Shown: positions 16,741 to 25,894 of the stretch, in pieces
How the letters are laid out: each line of letters begins with the position of its first letter
Position numbering within the stretch: position 1 is the first letter of the stretch
Source of the DNA: Bacteroidota bacterium
GTDB taxonomy: Bacteria; Bacteroidota; Bacteroidia; Bacteroidales; Prolixibacteraceae
Assembly (NCBI GenBank): GCA_030691295.1
Contig: JAUYEQ010000459.1
Span: 1 to 30,315, forward strand
Direction of reading: 5' to 3'
DNA: 30,315 nucleotides
The notes under the pieces: generated by a model
Seen by the model: the letters and a program-made list of their open reading frames with translations, nothing else
Database searches by the model: none
What the model was told of the DNA's origin: nothing
Made by a program: the position numbers and the translations under genes

Positions 16741-17718
16741 ATGACAAATAACTTCAACATACAACAAAAATTAAATGATCTGATTAAAGATCGGGTCGCT
16801 CAGGAGCCTGCGGAACAGATTCTCGAAGCGGTTCGTATTATTTCAGAAATTGAAAATATTGACAGTAAAATTGCATTTACAAAGGTGCAAGGCCAAATAC
16901 AAAATGGCAAAAAAACAATTTCTTTACTGAATACACTTAGCCGGATTGCTGCAATACTTTTCATTCCGTTGCTGCTTGCCTCTGCCTGGCTCTTTTTCAA
17001 TCCACAAAAAACATCGCCTTCACAGTTTGCCTTTCATGAAATAACCAGTCCTCCCGGAACCCGTTCTCAGGTGGTTTTGCCCGACGGATCAAAAGTGTGG
17101 CTGAACGCGGAGAGTACCATTAAGTTTTCAATCCCTTTCCAGAAAGAAAGCAGAGATATTGATTTGCAGGGCGAAGCTTTTTTTGATGTAGCCAAAAATC
17201 CCGAACAACCTTTTATCGTTCAATCTGGCAACGTGAAAGTGAAAGTTTTGGGAACGCGGTTCAATTACAAAGCTTTTGCTGAAGACAAAAATATTGAAGT
17301 GGTACTGGAAGAAGGTCAGGTTGCTTTGAGCTTGAAGCGAAATTCCAGCACACAGGAAGCAATAATGCATCCGGGTGACCGTGCAGTAATTGAAAAAGAA
17401 AGCGATAAAGCGACCATCGGAAACGAAAATATAAACAAATACATTGCCTGGCATTCAGGAAAACTGGTTTTCGACAATACGCCGATGAGCGAAGTTGCCC
17501 GGTTACTAGAAAGATGGTATGGAATTGAAGTGACAGTTCAGGATCCGGAAATCATGAATTACCGGTTTACCACCACTTTCGAAAACGAATCCCTTTTTCA
17601 GGTCATCGAATTACTTGGATTATCATCACCAATCCGGATCAAATACATTCCGGCATCAATTGGAAAAAATAATCAGTCGCAAACAAAATCAAAAGTTCTA
17701 ATCAGTAAAAAGATATAA
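16741..17718 (+). CDS. FecR-family anti-sigma factor
   Basis: Inner-membrane anti-sigma factor expected to hold the adjacent ECF sigma until the SusC transporter senses its glycan. Residues 1-65 are cytoplasmic and polar, residues about 67-86 form a single membrane helix (RIAAILFIPLLLASAWLFF), and the periplasmic part holds the FecR domain (about 100-200; PPGTRSQVVLPDGSKVWLNA, GEAFFDVA, VKVLGTRFNYKAF) and a C-terminal DUF4974-type domain (about 245-315; FDNTPMSEVARLLERWYG) that pairs structurally with STN domains. The ATG at 16741 gives a 325-aa protein of normal size; the earlier in-frame start at 16681 adds 20 unrelated residues and is rejected. Confidence 0.92.
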   Translation: MTNNFNIQQKLNDLIKDRVAQEPAEQILEAVRIISEIENIDSKIAFTKVQGQIQNGKKTISLLNTLSRIAAILFIPLLLASAWLFFNPQKTSPSQFAFHEITSPPGTRSQVVLPDGSKVWLNAESTIKFSIPFQKESRDIDLQGEAFFDVAKNPEQPFIVQSGNVKVKVLGTRFNYKAFAEDKNIEVVLEEGQVALSLKRNSSTQEAIMHPGDRAVIEKESDKATIGNENINKYIAWHSGKLVFDNTPMSEVARLLERWYGIEVTVQDPEIMNYRFTTTFENESLFQVIELLGLSSPIRIKYIPASIGKNNQSQTKSKVLISKKI

Positions 17719-17755
17719 TTTAAATGGCAATCCAAAAGTAATTCTCTATAACGAA

Positions 17756-17783
17756 GAGAGGAAGTGCGCCAACACTTCCTCTC
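17756..17783 (+). terminator. Strong hairpin between the anti-sigma and SusC genes
   Basis: A perfect 11-bp stem, GAGAGGAAGTG with CACTTCCTCTC, has a 6-base loop CGCCAA. It lies 38 bases after the FecR stop and 56 before the SusC start. No T-run follows (GGGTTACCC comes next), so it may not be a classical terminator. It could separate the regulator transcript from the SusC/D transcript or stabilise an mRNA end. Confidence 0.5.
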
Positions 17784-17792
17784 GGGTTACCC

Positions 17793-17825
17793 TTGCGGGC
17801 AGATAAATAAATGTTACTAAATTTA
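17793..17825 (+). promoter_or_regulatory. Weak candidate promoter for susC/susD
   Basis: A TTG at 17793-17795 and TAAATTTA at 17818-17825 (one mismatch to TAnnTTTG) are separated by 22 bases, just after the hairpin and 13 bases before the SusC ATG. If the locus is driven by the neighbouring ECF sigma, the true promoter would look different, so this is only a possibility. Confidence 0.25.
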
Positions 17826-17838
17826 ATCATTCAAATCT

Positions 17839-20800
17839 ATGAAAAAAAAGATGAAAATCTGTTGTTCGGTTTTTTCCGGACACCGAAAAACCTTTAAAAT
17901 TATGCGGGTTTCACTATTTCTTATCCTGATAAGCACTTTTCAGGTTCTTGCAGGAGCCAGTTATTCACAAACAACACGCTTGTCGCTGAGCATGAAAAAC
18001 TCGACGGTCAGAGAAGTGTTGGGGCAGATTGAAGATCAGAGCAATTTCTATTTTCTGTACAACAATCAATTAATCGATGTTGAACGAAAAGTAAATGTTG
18101 AAGTAAAGAATGAAAAGATAGAAGTCATTCTTTCGAAGATTTTCGAAGCCGGAACCGTAAACACTTTAATCCGCGATCGTCACATCATTATTACACCCGC
18201 TGACGGCGTTTCTTTTATGCAGCAGCAGAAATCTGTTTCAGGAAAAGTAACTGACAATGCAGGATTAGGATTGCCGGGGGTTACTGTGGTTGTGAAAGGT
18301 ACACAAACAGGAACTGTCACATCCGGTGATGGCAGTTTTTCATTTGCCGGTATTCCTGAAAATGCGACCCTGCAATTTTCGTTTATTGGCATGAAAAGTC
18401 AGGAAGTTTTTGTGGGTAACAAGAGTAATCTGGCAGTTGTAATGGAAGTTGAAACCTTTGGCGTTGACGAGGTGGTTGTTACTGCCCTCGGCATCAGACG
18501 TTCAGAAAGAGCTCTTGGTTATTCGGTTCAAAGGGTTTCAGGAGAGAGCTTACAAAAAGTTTCCGCAGTTGATGTTGCATCCTCTCTTACTGGTAAAGTC
18601 GCGGGACTTTTAGTTAGGAACACTCCCGATTTTAATGGCGCTCCAGTGGTTACCATTCGTGGTGAGAATCCTTTATTGGTAATTGACGGAGTAGCATATC
18701 AAAATAAGACGCTTTCCGATATATCTTCAGAAGACATAGAATCATTGAGCGTACTGAAGGGAGCAACTGCTTCGGCTCTTTATGGATTTCGTGGAGCAAG
18801 TGGTGCCATTTTGGTTACAACTAAAAATGGTACTTCTAATTTAGCTGGATTGTCAGTTGATGTTGCATCCAACACCATGTTTGGCGCCGGATTTTTAGCT
18901 TTACCTGAACAACAAAGTACTTATGGTCGTGGTGGTAACAATGCTTACGATAAAAACTCTGATTCTTCGTGGGGACCGCTGATGGACGGAACAGTCCGTA
19001 ATCAATGGGATCCCTTTTTGAAGGCTTATGCAGATTACCCCTATGTTGCTTCCGGGAAAGACAACTTTGCTAATTTTCTGGAACAAGCTTATATCACCAA
19101 CAATAATGTTAATGTTGGATATAAAGGTGATGTACTCGCTCTTCGGAGTTCGGTTAACTGGACTCAAAATACAGGAGTATATCCCAATCAAAAAGCCGAT
19201 CGTTATACTTACAGCTTTGGTGGAGATATTAATTTAGACAAATTCAAGTTGAATTCAAACATGTCTTATTCTAAAAAGGTAACACCAAATCAGTCAACCA
19301 ATTCCTATACTGGTTATGATCCAATGTATTCGTTACTAATCTGGTCATCTGCTGATTTCAATATTTTGGACTATAAGGATAATTATTGGATTACACCACA
19401 CCAGACACAAAACTACACCTTACCGCAGCAGAACAATCCGTATTTTAACATTTGGGAAAGAACGAATGAGGTGCATCGTGATATTTATAATGTGGATTTG
19501 TCAATGAGTTATCAATTAACCGATTGGTTGAAAGCGAGTGTTCGTTCAGGATTTGATTATTACACCGATAAAGGGCAGTTAAGAATTGCATGGGGATCCA
19601 GAACTTCAAGTGGAAATACAGGTGTACCTGGAAATGCAAACACATGGATTGGTGGAAGTACCGGAGGTTATATGATTGGACAAACTCAAGGACAAAGTAT
19701 CAATACTGATTTGCTACTAACAGGGGATCGGTCGTTTGATAAATTTAAGGTAGAATATCTTGCAGGAGGAACAATATACCGTAACCAGGATAATAATATT
19801 CTGGGTTCGACGAATGGAGGACTTTCTGTACCTGATTTCTTCTCCTTAAAAGCATCGGTAAATCCTGCCGGAACATCAACTTATTCTAGAGGTCAACAGG
19901 TAAATTCTATTTATGGTCGTTTTGCTGTGTCATATAATAAATGGGTGTATTTAGAAGCAACAGGTCGTAATGACTGGAATTCAACAATGGTAAATACACA
20001 GGCTGAATCCTACTTTTATCCATCGGTAGCAGCAAGTCTTGTGATTTCAGAATTTTTACCTGGAACAACCAATTGGCTTGATTTATTGAAAGTGAGAGGT
20101 TCCTGGACCATGTCAAAAACTCCGGCCGGAATTTATGAAACTACTGTGAATAGCGCTTTTACTATTAATCCTGCTACTTGGAATACTTTGAACGGCGCTG
20201 CTGCCCCTGGTAACTTATATGGATTAGACCTTCTTCCTGCAAGCGCTAATACGTCAGAGGTAGGATTGCAAGCCATGCTGTTTAAAAATCGTTTGAATTT
20301 TGATGTTACCTACTATGATAAACATATGTACGACTTTGTGAAAACAGCGCCATTATCAGGAGCTTCCGGATATACTGGTCGATACATAAATATTGATGAA
20401 GAACAATCCCGTCGTGGTTGGGAGATCGCACTTGGTGGCGCCATTGTTAAATCACAAGACTGGCAATGGGATATGGGCATTAACTGGTCCACTTTTGCGC
20501 GCAAATATACTAAGTTAGATGCGATCTATTCCCCAAAAAATAGTTATACAGCAGTTGGAGAACGGGTTGATGTTTTGTATGGTTTGGATTATATGCGTGA
20601 GCCTGCAACCGGGAAAAGAGTATGGGCTAACGGACAATTGCAATTTAATCCTTATGACACAAAATTAGGCTACATAGATCCTGATTTTATATGGGGTGTA
20701 AATTCAACTTTAAGATACAAGGATTTTAGTTTATTTGTCTCTTTTGATGGTGTAAGTGGCGGTAATATGAACTCATCAACAGACGGTTTTATGTGGAGAT

Positions 20801-21309
20801 CAGGGGTACATCCTGAATCTGTTACCCCTGAGAGAGCATTAGACGTTGCTACTCCCGGTTCTAAAAACTTTCTTGGTGATGGTGTAAAAGTTGTATCAGG
20901 AACGTTTGGGTATGATGTTTATGGGAATATTACCAGTGATACCCGTGTTTTTGCTCCTAATGATATAAAAACTACCTATAAGGATTACGTGAATGCAGAG
21001 CACAGCAATAGTGTATGGGGAGCCAGGACTACACCTGCAGATACTCATGAAAAGACATTCATTAAACTACGTGAATTAGCTTTAACTTACACTGTTCCAA
21101 AAAAATATCTGCATAGTTATGCCAAGGCTGCATCAGTTAGTTTGGTAGGACAAAACGTACTTTTATGGGCAAAAAATTTCAAATATTCTGACCCTGACAG
21201 TGGTGGATATGCTCCATGGGGAACTAATGGAAATGCAACCGGATCTGCTGAAGATCTCTCAGATCCGGCATTAAGGTACCTTGGAGTTAATGTTAAACTT
21301 ACATTTTAA
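17839..21309 (+). CDS. SusC/RagA-type TonB-dependent glycan transporter with STN signalling domain
   Basis: Outer-membrane TonB-dependent transporter for oligosaccharide import, 1156 aa. In order: an extended signal region (membrane stretch about 23-40, cleavage near AGASYSQ), an STN domain (about 46-120, STVREVLGQIEDQSNFYFLY), a carboxypeptidase-regulatory-like domain (about 132-203, SGKVTDNAGLGLPGVTV), a plug domain (about 210-340, with VVIRG-like VTIRGENPLLVIDGV and LKGATASALYGFRGASGAILVTTK) and the 22-strand barrel ending LRYLGVNVKLTF. The STN domain, absent from many SusC proteins, is the part that contacts FecR anti-sigmas and matches the two genes upstream. A second possible start at 17902 would shorten the leader. 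The SusD gene follows after 12 bases. From about 18600 the DNA appears more AT-rich than the N-terminal region. Confidence 0.95.
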   Translation: MKKKMKICCSVFSGHRKTFKIMRVSLFLILISTFQVLAGASYSQTTRLSLSMKNSTVREVLGQIEDQSNFYFLYNNQLIDVERKVNVEVKNEKIEVILSKIFEAGTVNTLIRDRHIIITPADGVSFMQQQKSVSGKVTDNAGLGLPGVTVVVKGTQTGTVTSGDGSFSFAGIPENATLQFSFIGMKSQEVFVGNKSNLAVVMEVETFGVDEVVVTALGIRRSERALGYSVQRVSGESLQKVSAVDVASSLTGKVAGLLVRNTPDFNGAPVVTIRGENPLLVIDGVAYQNKTLSDISSEDIESLSVLKGATASALYGFRGASGAILVTTKNGTSNLAGLSVDVASNTMFGAGFLALPEQQSTYGRGGNNAYDKNSDSSWGPLMDGTVRNQWDPFLKAYADYPYVASGKDNFANFLEQAYITNNNVNVGYKGDVLALRSSVNWTQNTGVYPNQKADRYTYSFGGDINLDKFKLNSNMSYSKKVTPNQSTNSYTGYDPMYSLLIWSSADFNILDYKDNYWITPHQTQNYTLPQQNNPYFNIWERTNEVHRDIYNVDLSMSYQLTDWLKASVRSGFDYYTDKGQLRIAWGSRTSSGNTGVPGNANTWIGGSTGGYMIGQTQGQSINTDLLLTGDRSFDKFKVEYLAGGTIYRNQDNNILGSTNGGLSVPDFFSLKASVNPAGTSTYSRGQQVNSIYGRFAVSYNKWVYLEATGRNDWNSTMVNTQAESYFYPSVAASLVISEFLPGTTNWLDLLKVRGSWTMSKTPAGIYETTVNSAFTINPATWNTLNGAAAPGNLYGLDLLPASANTSEVGLQAMLFKNRLNFDVTYYDKHMYDFVKTAPLSGASGYTGRYINIDEEQSRRGWEIALGGAIVKSQDWQWDMGINWSTFARKYTKLDAIYSPKNSYTAVGERVDVLYGLDYMREPATGKRVWANGQLQFNPYDTKLGYIDPDFIWGVNSTLRYKDFSLFVSFDGVSGGNMNSSTDGFMWRSGVHPESVTPERALDVATPGSKNFLGDGVKVVSGTFGYDVYGNITSDTRVFAPNDIKTTYKDYVNAEHSNSVWGARTTPADTHEKTFIKLRELALTYTVPKKYLHSYAKAASVSLVGQNVLLWAKNFKYSDPDSGGYAPWGTNGNATGSAEDLSDPALRYLGVNVKLTF

Positions 21310-21321
21310 ACAATTAGAACA

Positions 21322-22905
21322 ATGAAAAATTTAAAATATATATTTTTAGCACTAATTTCTCTTGCAGTTGCAGTTTCATGCAGCAAGTTTGAGGAATTAA
21401 ATACAAACCCTGATGCAGCAGTAACTGTTCCGTCAAATATGATTGCTACTCAGGTATTGAAAGATAACTATAGATTTTTTAATCCAAATGCAACGGATTG
21501 GTCCAACAGTAATTTATGGTTGAAGCTTACTACACGACTTGACGGAAGCTCTAATATTGGTGGTCAATATTATAATCCTTATCCTTATTATGGTTTTAGT
21601 GGTTTCAAGAGGTTAACTGATCTAAAAAGGATGGTTGAATTTGCCAAAGGACTCCCAACAGAGCCTTCCTATCAAGGATTAGCCTTATATTTGAAAGCTG
21701 AAATGGGCTTTAATATGACAATAGCTTTAGGTGATATCCCGTATTCTGAGACCGGAATGGCAAGCGAGGGAATCACTCAGCCTAAGTATGACAAGTCAGC
21801 CGATGTAATTGTGTCAGTACTTAAAGATTTTGAAGCTGCTGAGGCTTTATTTGCCAAAGGTGCTAATTTTGGTGGCGATATCATGTATGGTGGCGATGTT
21901 ACCAAATGGCGCAAACTTTGTAATACCATGCAGTTAAAAGTGATACAAACGATCAGTAAAAAAGCTACTGCTGCTCAAAAAGCCCGTTTTGCGGCCATAG
22001 TAGCGGCCAATAATTTAATGACTGGTTATGCTGATGATTTTACATTAAAATATTTTGATAATCCAAACGCTTCCAATCCTATGTATCAGGGAGAAACCAA
22101 TAGGATTTATTCGTGCGGTTCAAAATTATTGATTGATAATTTAAAGTTATTGAAAGATCGCAGATTGTTTTATTTCGTTGAGCCGGCATTAGCTTTAATT
22201 CCTCCTTTGGGGACTAAATTACCCTCTGATTTTGACGCTTATAATGGAGCTCCTACAGAACTGTCCAGTGATAAGTTAGCTATTGGCAGAGCTGCAAATT
22301 TGTATTCTTTGGTAAACATTCGTTATACTGTCAGTAGAATTGGAGACCCCTGGCTTAAAATTACCTATTCAGAACAGTGTTTCATCATTGCTGAAGCGAT
22401 AGAAGAAGGTTGGCTATCTGGTGATGCAAAGGCTTATTATGAAAACGGTGTAAAAGCACAGCTTGCTTATTATAAGAGTTTACCTTATCATCTTAGCACG
22501 GGTAAGCAGGGAGAGGTTCAGCCTCCATTCACAGGACAGGCAGGTATTGCTCATGGAATGCCTATTGATCAAGCCTATATTGATGGTTACTTTACAGGTG
22601 AAGCCGCCTATAAAACAGGTGGAACTAAACTGGATCGCGAGAAACAAATCTGGATGCAAAGATGGCTTATCGAATACTTTCAAGCTGGTTCAAACTATTA
22701 TCCTACATTTCTACGTACAGGTTATCCTGTGTTCCCTTTAGATCCGGCTACCAGCATGAATCCTGAAGATCCAACAAAATATCCTCAACGCTCGAAGTAT
22801 GACACCAATGAAAATGTAACTAATCCGGTAAATTACAAAAAAGCGATTGATGAGCAATATGGTGGATTTGATGGAATTAACAAAGTTCCATGGTACTTAC
22901 AATAA
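21322..22905 (+). CDS. SusD/RagB-family glycan-binding lipoprotein (SusD-like_2 type)
   Basis: Outer-surface lipoprotein that caps the SusC channel and binds the glycan. Residues 1-19 form a lipoprotein signal with Cys20 (AVSC), followed by SKFEE, an acidic stretch like those that export Bacteroidota lipoproteins to the surface. The mature start LNTNPDAAVTVP and the helical repeats match the SusD-like_2 branch rather than classical SusD. The 527-aa length is normal. It is 12 bases after SusC and is followed by a strong terminator at 22958-22996, so the sigma-controlled transporter pair probably ends here. The bound glycan cannot be read from sequence. Confidence 0.93.
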   Translation: MKNLKYIFLALISLAVAVSCSKFEELNTNPDAAVTVPSNMIATQVLKDNYRFFNPNATDWSNSNLWLKLTTRLDGSSNIGGQYYNPYPYYGFSGFKRLTDLKRMVEFAKGLPTEPSYQGLALYLKAEMGFNMTIALGDIPYSETGMASEGITQPKYDKSADVIVSVLKDFEAAEALFAKGANFGGDIMYGGDVTKWRKLCNTMQLKVIQTISKKATAAQKARFAAIVAANNLMTGYADDFTLKYFDNPNASNPMYQGETNRIYSCGSKLLIDNLKLLKDRRLFYFVEPALALIPPLGTKLPSDFDAYNGAPTELSSDKLAIGRAANLYSLVNIRYTVSRIGDPWLKITYSEQCFIIAEAIEEGWLSGDAKAYYENGVKAQLAYYKSLPYHLSTGKQGEVQPPFTGQAGIAHGMPIDQAYIDGYFTGEAAYKTGGTKLDREKQIWMQRWLIEYFQAGSNYYPTFLRTGYPVFPLDPATSMNPEDPTKYPQRSKYDTNENVTNPVNYKKAIDEQYGGFDGINKVPWYLQ

Positions 22906-22957
22906 CAAATGAAATCGCAATTGCATTTTCTGAAATGCAGTTATGAAAAACCAAATT

Positions 22958-22996
22958 AAAATGGAGGAGTCAGGTAATGCCTCCTCCATTTTTTTT
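22958..22996 (+). terminator. Rho-independent terminator after susD
   Basis: A 12-bp stem, 22958-22969 (AAAATGGAGGAG) with 22981-22992 (CTCCTCCATTTT), has an 11-base loop and an uninterrupted T8 run at 22989-22996. It lies 53 bases after the SusD stop and is the best terminator in the window. It should lower or stop read-through into the GH16 operon. Confidence 0.85.
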
Positions 22997-23076
22997 ACTT
23001 CAAAAGGGTTTGAATTTTGCCTGTTGTACAATTAACATCAGGCAAGGATCACAAATATTAAAAATTAAAAACAGAG

Positions 23077-23904
23077 ATGATAATAAAACTGATATATGGT
23101 TTATTACTGATCGGATGCTTATCCGTTCAAAGTATTTACGGACAAGGTACTGACTCAACTCCCGGCAAAGGAATGAAATTAATATGGAGCGACGAGTTTA
23201 ATGTCAATGGATTACCCGATTCTGCCAGGTGGAGCTACGATGTTGGTGGGCATGGCTGGGGAAATGGAGAAAAACAGTTCTATTTGGCAAAATCGCTGGA
23301 GAACTCGTTTGTAAAGGATGGCAAATTACATATAGTTGCATTGAAAAAGGATTATGAAAATCAACACTATACCTCCGCCAAACTAACGACTTATAAAAAA
23401 ATTGTGCTTCAATATGGCCGGATAGAAGTGCTGGCAAAATTGCCTGCCGGAAAAGGTACCTGGCCTGCTATTTGGATGCTCCCGGTAAGCCTTATAGATA
23501 AGTCAGAAAATTGGCCTCTCTGTGGCGAAATTGATATCATGGAGCATGTGGGAAAAAATCCAAATTCCGTTCATGTATCACTGCATTCCCAACTTTACAA
23601 TCATATTAAAGGTACTCAGGTTACCCATTTCGAAAAGCTTAATGATGTGTTTGATACTTTCCATAAGTATGCCATTGATTGGACAGAACAATACATCAAA
23701 TTTTACATCGACGATAAATTATTCTATGAATCCTATAAAGGAGAAAATGGAAGAGTAGCGACCAATGAAGGTTGGCCATTTGACAAACCCTATTTTTTAA
23801 TTCTGAATCTTGCTATTGGTGGTGGTTGGGGAGGCGAAATAGATAGTGCTATTTTCCCTTGTGAGATGCAGGTGGATTATGTCCGGGTTTATTCCAATAA
23901 GTAA
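23077..23904 (+). CDS. GH16 endo-beta-glucanase (laminarinase-like)
   Basis: Retaining endo-glucanase of family GH16, 275 aa, of the beta-bulge type that hydrolyses beta-1,3- or mixed beta-1,3/1,4-glucans. The jelly-roll domain begins at KLIWSDEFNVNGLPD. The catalytic motif is GEIDIMEHVG with Glu151 (nucleophile), Asp153 and Glu156 (acid/base). The flanking WPAIWMLP and the C-terminal QVDYVRVYSN are family landmarks. The N-terminus is hydrophobic; LLIGC at 10-14 could be a lipobox, but signal peptidase I cleavage near residue 22 (IYGQ) is equally possible, so anchored or free secretion is open. It is the first gene of a tight operon (27 bases to the next gene). The motif is not that of the xyloglucan-specific GH16 type (ExDxE). 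Confidence 0.9.
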   Translation: MIIKLIYGLLLIGCLSVQSIYGQGTDSTPGKGMKLIWSDEFNVNGLPDSARWSYDVGGHGWGNGEKQFYLAKSLENSFVKDGKLHIVALKKDYENQHYTSAKLTTYKKIVLQYGRIEVLAKLPAGKGTWPAIWMLPVSLIDKSENWPLCGEIDIMEHVGKNPNSVHVSLHSQLYNHIKGTQVTHFEKLNDVFDTFHKYAIDWTEQYIKFYIDDKLFYESYKGENGRVATNEGWPFDKPYFLILNLAIGGGWGGEIDSAIFPCEMQVDYVRVYSNK

Positions 23905-23931
23905 TCAATTCATTAACAACGTTATTTTTTC

Positions 23932-25884
23932 ATGAAAGTTTTTTTATTAATAATCTCTCTATTCATTTGTAGCATTACCGTTTCTGCAAATGTGACTTTG
24001 CCGAAAATATTTTCCAGCAATATGGTGTTGCAGCGCAATGTTCTAATTCCGGTTTGGGGCTGGGCAGATACCAATGAAAAAGTGGAAGTTCGATTTAATA
24101 AACAGATTAAAACAACCAAAGCGGATAGAAATGGTAAATGGACGATAAGGCTGGATGCTGAAACTGCAGGTGGCCCCTACGAATTATCCATCAAGGGCAA
24201 AAACAGTATCCATATAGAAAATGTTCTCGTTGGCGAGGTATGGCTTTGTAGCGGTCAATCCAATATGGAACGAACTGTAGGCCATTCAAACAATGCAAAA
24301 AAGGAAATAGCATCGGCCAATTATCCATTCATACGCCACATTAAAATTTTGCATTCCATTGGCTCATCTCCCGAATATGATCTTAAACCGGCAGATTGGC
24401 AAGTATGCGATTCAACAACGGTTGCCGGTTTTTCAGGAGTAGGTTATTTTTTTTCGAAAAACCTTTACGACAGCCTTCAGGTACCGGTTGGTTTAATCAA
24501 TGATTGCTGGGGCGGCACCAATATTGAAACCTGGATAAGCCGCCAAGGCTTTGAAAGCAGCGATGAGTTCAAAGAAATGATTGCAGGAATGCCCAAAATT
24601 AATTTTGATTCTCTTTATGAATCAAAAATACAAGGCAGCAAATCAAGGATTGAAGCGTTGCAGGGAACAAAACTGAAAGACCTTAATGCCAGTTTATTTA
24701 AGGAAGTTTCTTTCGATGATTCCAAATGGCCCGCGCTAAACGAACCACAACTTTGGGACAAAGAAAGTATCGAAGAGTTGAATTTTGCAGTTTGGTTACG
24801 GAAAACTATCGTATTGTCATCCATTGATATCAATAAAAAAGCCACACTGGAATTTTCGGAAATTGCTGATGAAGATATCACGTATGTAAATGGAATTAAA
24901 GTTGGAAGCACCTACAAATGGGATAAGTTTCGAAAATACAACCTTCCTGCCGGGTTATTGAAAGAAGGGAAGAATGTAATTGCAGTCAGAGTAGTTGACA
25001 ATAGAGGCGGTGGTGGAATTCAGGACGATGCGGCAGATTTAAAATTCAAAATAGGAGAAAATTATATTCCGTTAAGTGAAAATTGGAAATTTCAGGTAGA
25101 ATCTGTAAAAACAGTACCAAATGCAAATTCATTGCCTTCTCTTTGTTATAATGCAATGATAAATCCTTTAATCCCATTTGCTTTTCAGGGCGTATTGTGG
25201 TACCAGGGAGAGTCAAATGCCGGAAGGGCTTACCAGTATAGAAAAGCATTTCCATTATTAATAAATGATTGGCGACAAAAATTTAATAACCCAAACATGC
25301 CATTTTATTTTGTGCAACTGGCAACCTATAAAACAGGTGGCAACAGCAATGAAGGATGTGGCTGGGCAGAATTGAGGGAAGCACAAACCATGACATTATC
25401 ATTGCCAAATACCGGCATGTGTGTTACTACAGATATTGGAGACCCCTCTGATATTCACCCAGCAAACAAGCAGGATGTTGGTAAACGATTGGCTGCTCTT
25501 GCATTAAATAATGTTTACAGTAAGCCAATGATTTGCAGTGGACCCACTTATAAATCAATGGAAGTAACCGGAAATAAAATCATTCTGTCATTTGAAAATA
25601 TCGGAACCGGTTTATTCTCCCCCGATAAATATGGCTACATCAAAGGCTTTGAAGTTGCGGGGAAAGACCAGATATTTTATTATGCCAAAGCTTTCATTAA
25701 AGGGAATACAGTAACCCTTTTCTGCGAAAACGTTGAAAACCCAATTGCAGTTCATTTTGGATGGGTTGGTGATGCCAGCGATTGTAATCTGTTTAATCAG
25801 GAAGGATTTCCTGCCGGGCCTTTCAGAACAGATGAATGGAAGACCGTCACAAAAGATGTAAAGTATAAAATTGAAAAATTATAA
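23932..25884 (+). CDS. SGNH O-acetylesterase with inserted jelly-roll domain (SASA/CE20-like)
   Basis: Exported carbohydrate acetylesterase, 650 aa, with a signal peptide (1-19). An N-terminal beta-domain (about 20-100, NMVLQRNVLIPVWGWA) precedes the SGNH core: Ser110 in CSGQSNMERT, VGLINDCWGGTNIETW, WYQGESNAGRAYQYR (423 onward) and the Asp507/His509 pair in DPSDIHPANK. Between the first and later core blocks lies a domain resembling the GH2 sugar-binding jelly roll (about 265-375, DEDITYVNGIKVGSTYKWDKFRKY), which probably helps bind polysaccharide. The same interrupted arrangement is known in acetylxyloglucan esterases of family CE20, and more generally in proteins annotated as sialate O-acetylesterases. 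With fucosidases downstream, deacetylation of a decorated plant glycan is more likely than sialic acid. Activity type is firm, substrate inferred. Confidence 0.87.
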   Translation: MKVFLLIISLFICSITVSANVTLPKIFSSNMVLQRNVLIPVWGWADTNEKVEVRFNKQIKTTKADRNGKWTIRLDAETAGGPYELSIKGKNSIHIENVLVGEVWLCSGQSNMERTVGHSNNAKKEIASANYPFIRHIKILHSIGSSPEYDLKPADWQVCDSTTVAGFSGVGYFFSKNLYDSLQVPVGLINDCWGGTNIETWISRQGFESSDEFKEMIAGMPKINFDSLYESKIQGSKSRIEALQGTKLKDLNASLFKEVSFDDSKWPALNEPQLWDKESIEELNFAVWLRKTIVLSSIDINKKATLEFSEIADEDITYVNGIKVGSTYKWDKFRKYNLPAGLLKEGKNVIAVRVVDNRGGGGIQDDAADLKFKIGENYIPLSENWKFQVESVKTVPNANSLPSLCYNAMINPLIPFAFQGVLWYQGESNAGRAYQYRKAFPLLINDWRQKFNNPNMPFYFVQLATYKTGGNSNEGCGWAELREAQTMTLSLPNTGMCVTTDIGDPSDIHPANKQDVGKRLAALALNNVYSKPMICSGPTYKSMEVTGNKIILSFENIGTGLFSPDKYGYIKGFEVAGKDQIFYYAKAFIKGNTVTLFCENVENPIAVHFGWVGDASDCNLFNQEGFPAGPFRTDEWKTVTKDVKYKIEKL

Positions 25885-25894
25885 AATTAAATAG

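Noticed and set aside
17784..17800. GGGTTACCC and GCGGGC after the FecR-susC hairpin as a riboswitch
   Set aside because: Only a tiny secondary hairpin; no conserved riboswitch core is recognisable and the leader is too short.
23006..23040. Possible promoter before the GH16 gene (TTTG then TAACATCA 20 bases later)
   Set aside because: The downstream box matches TAnnTTTG too poorly to support a call.
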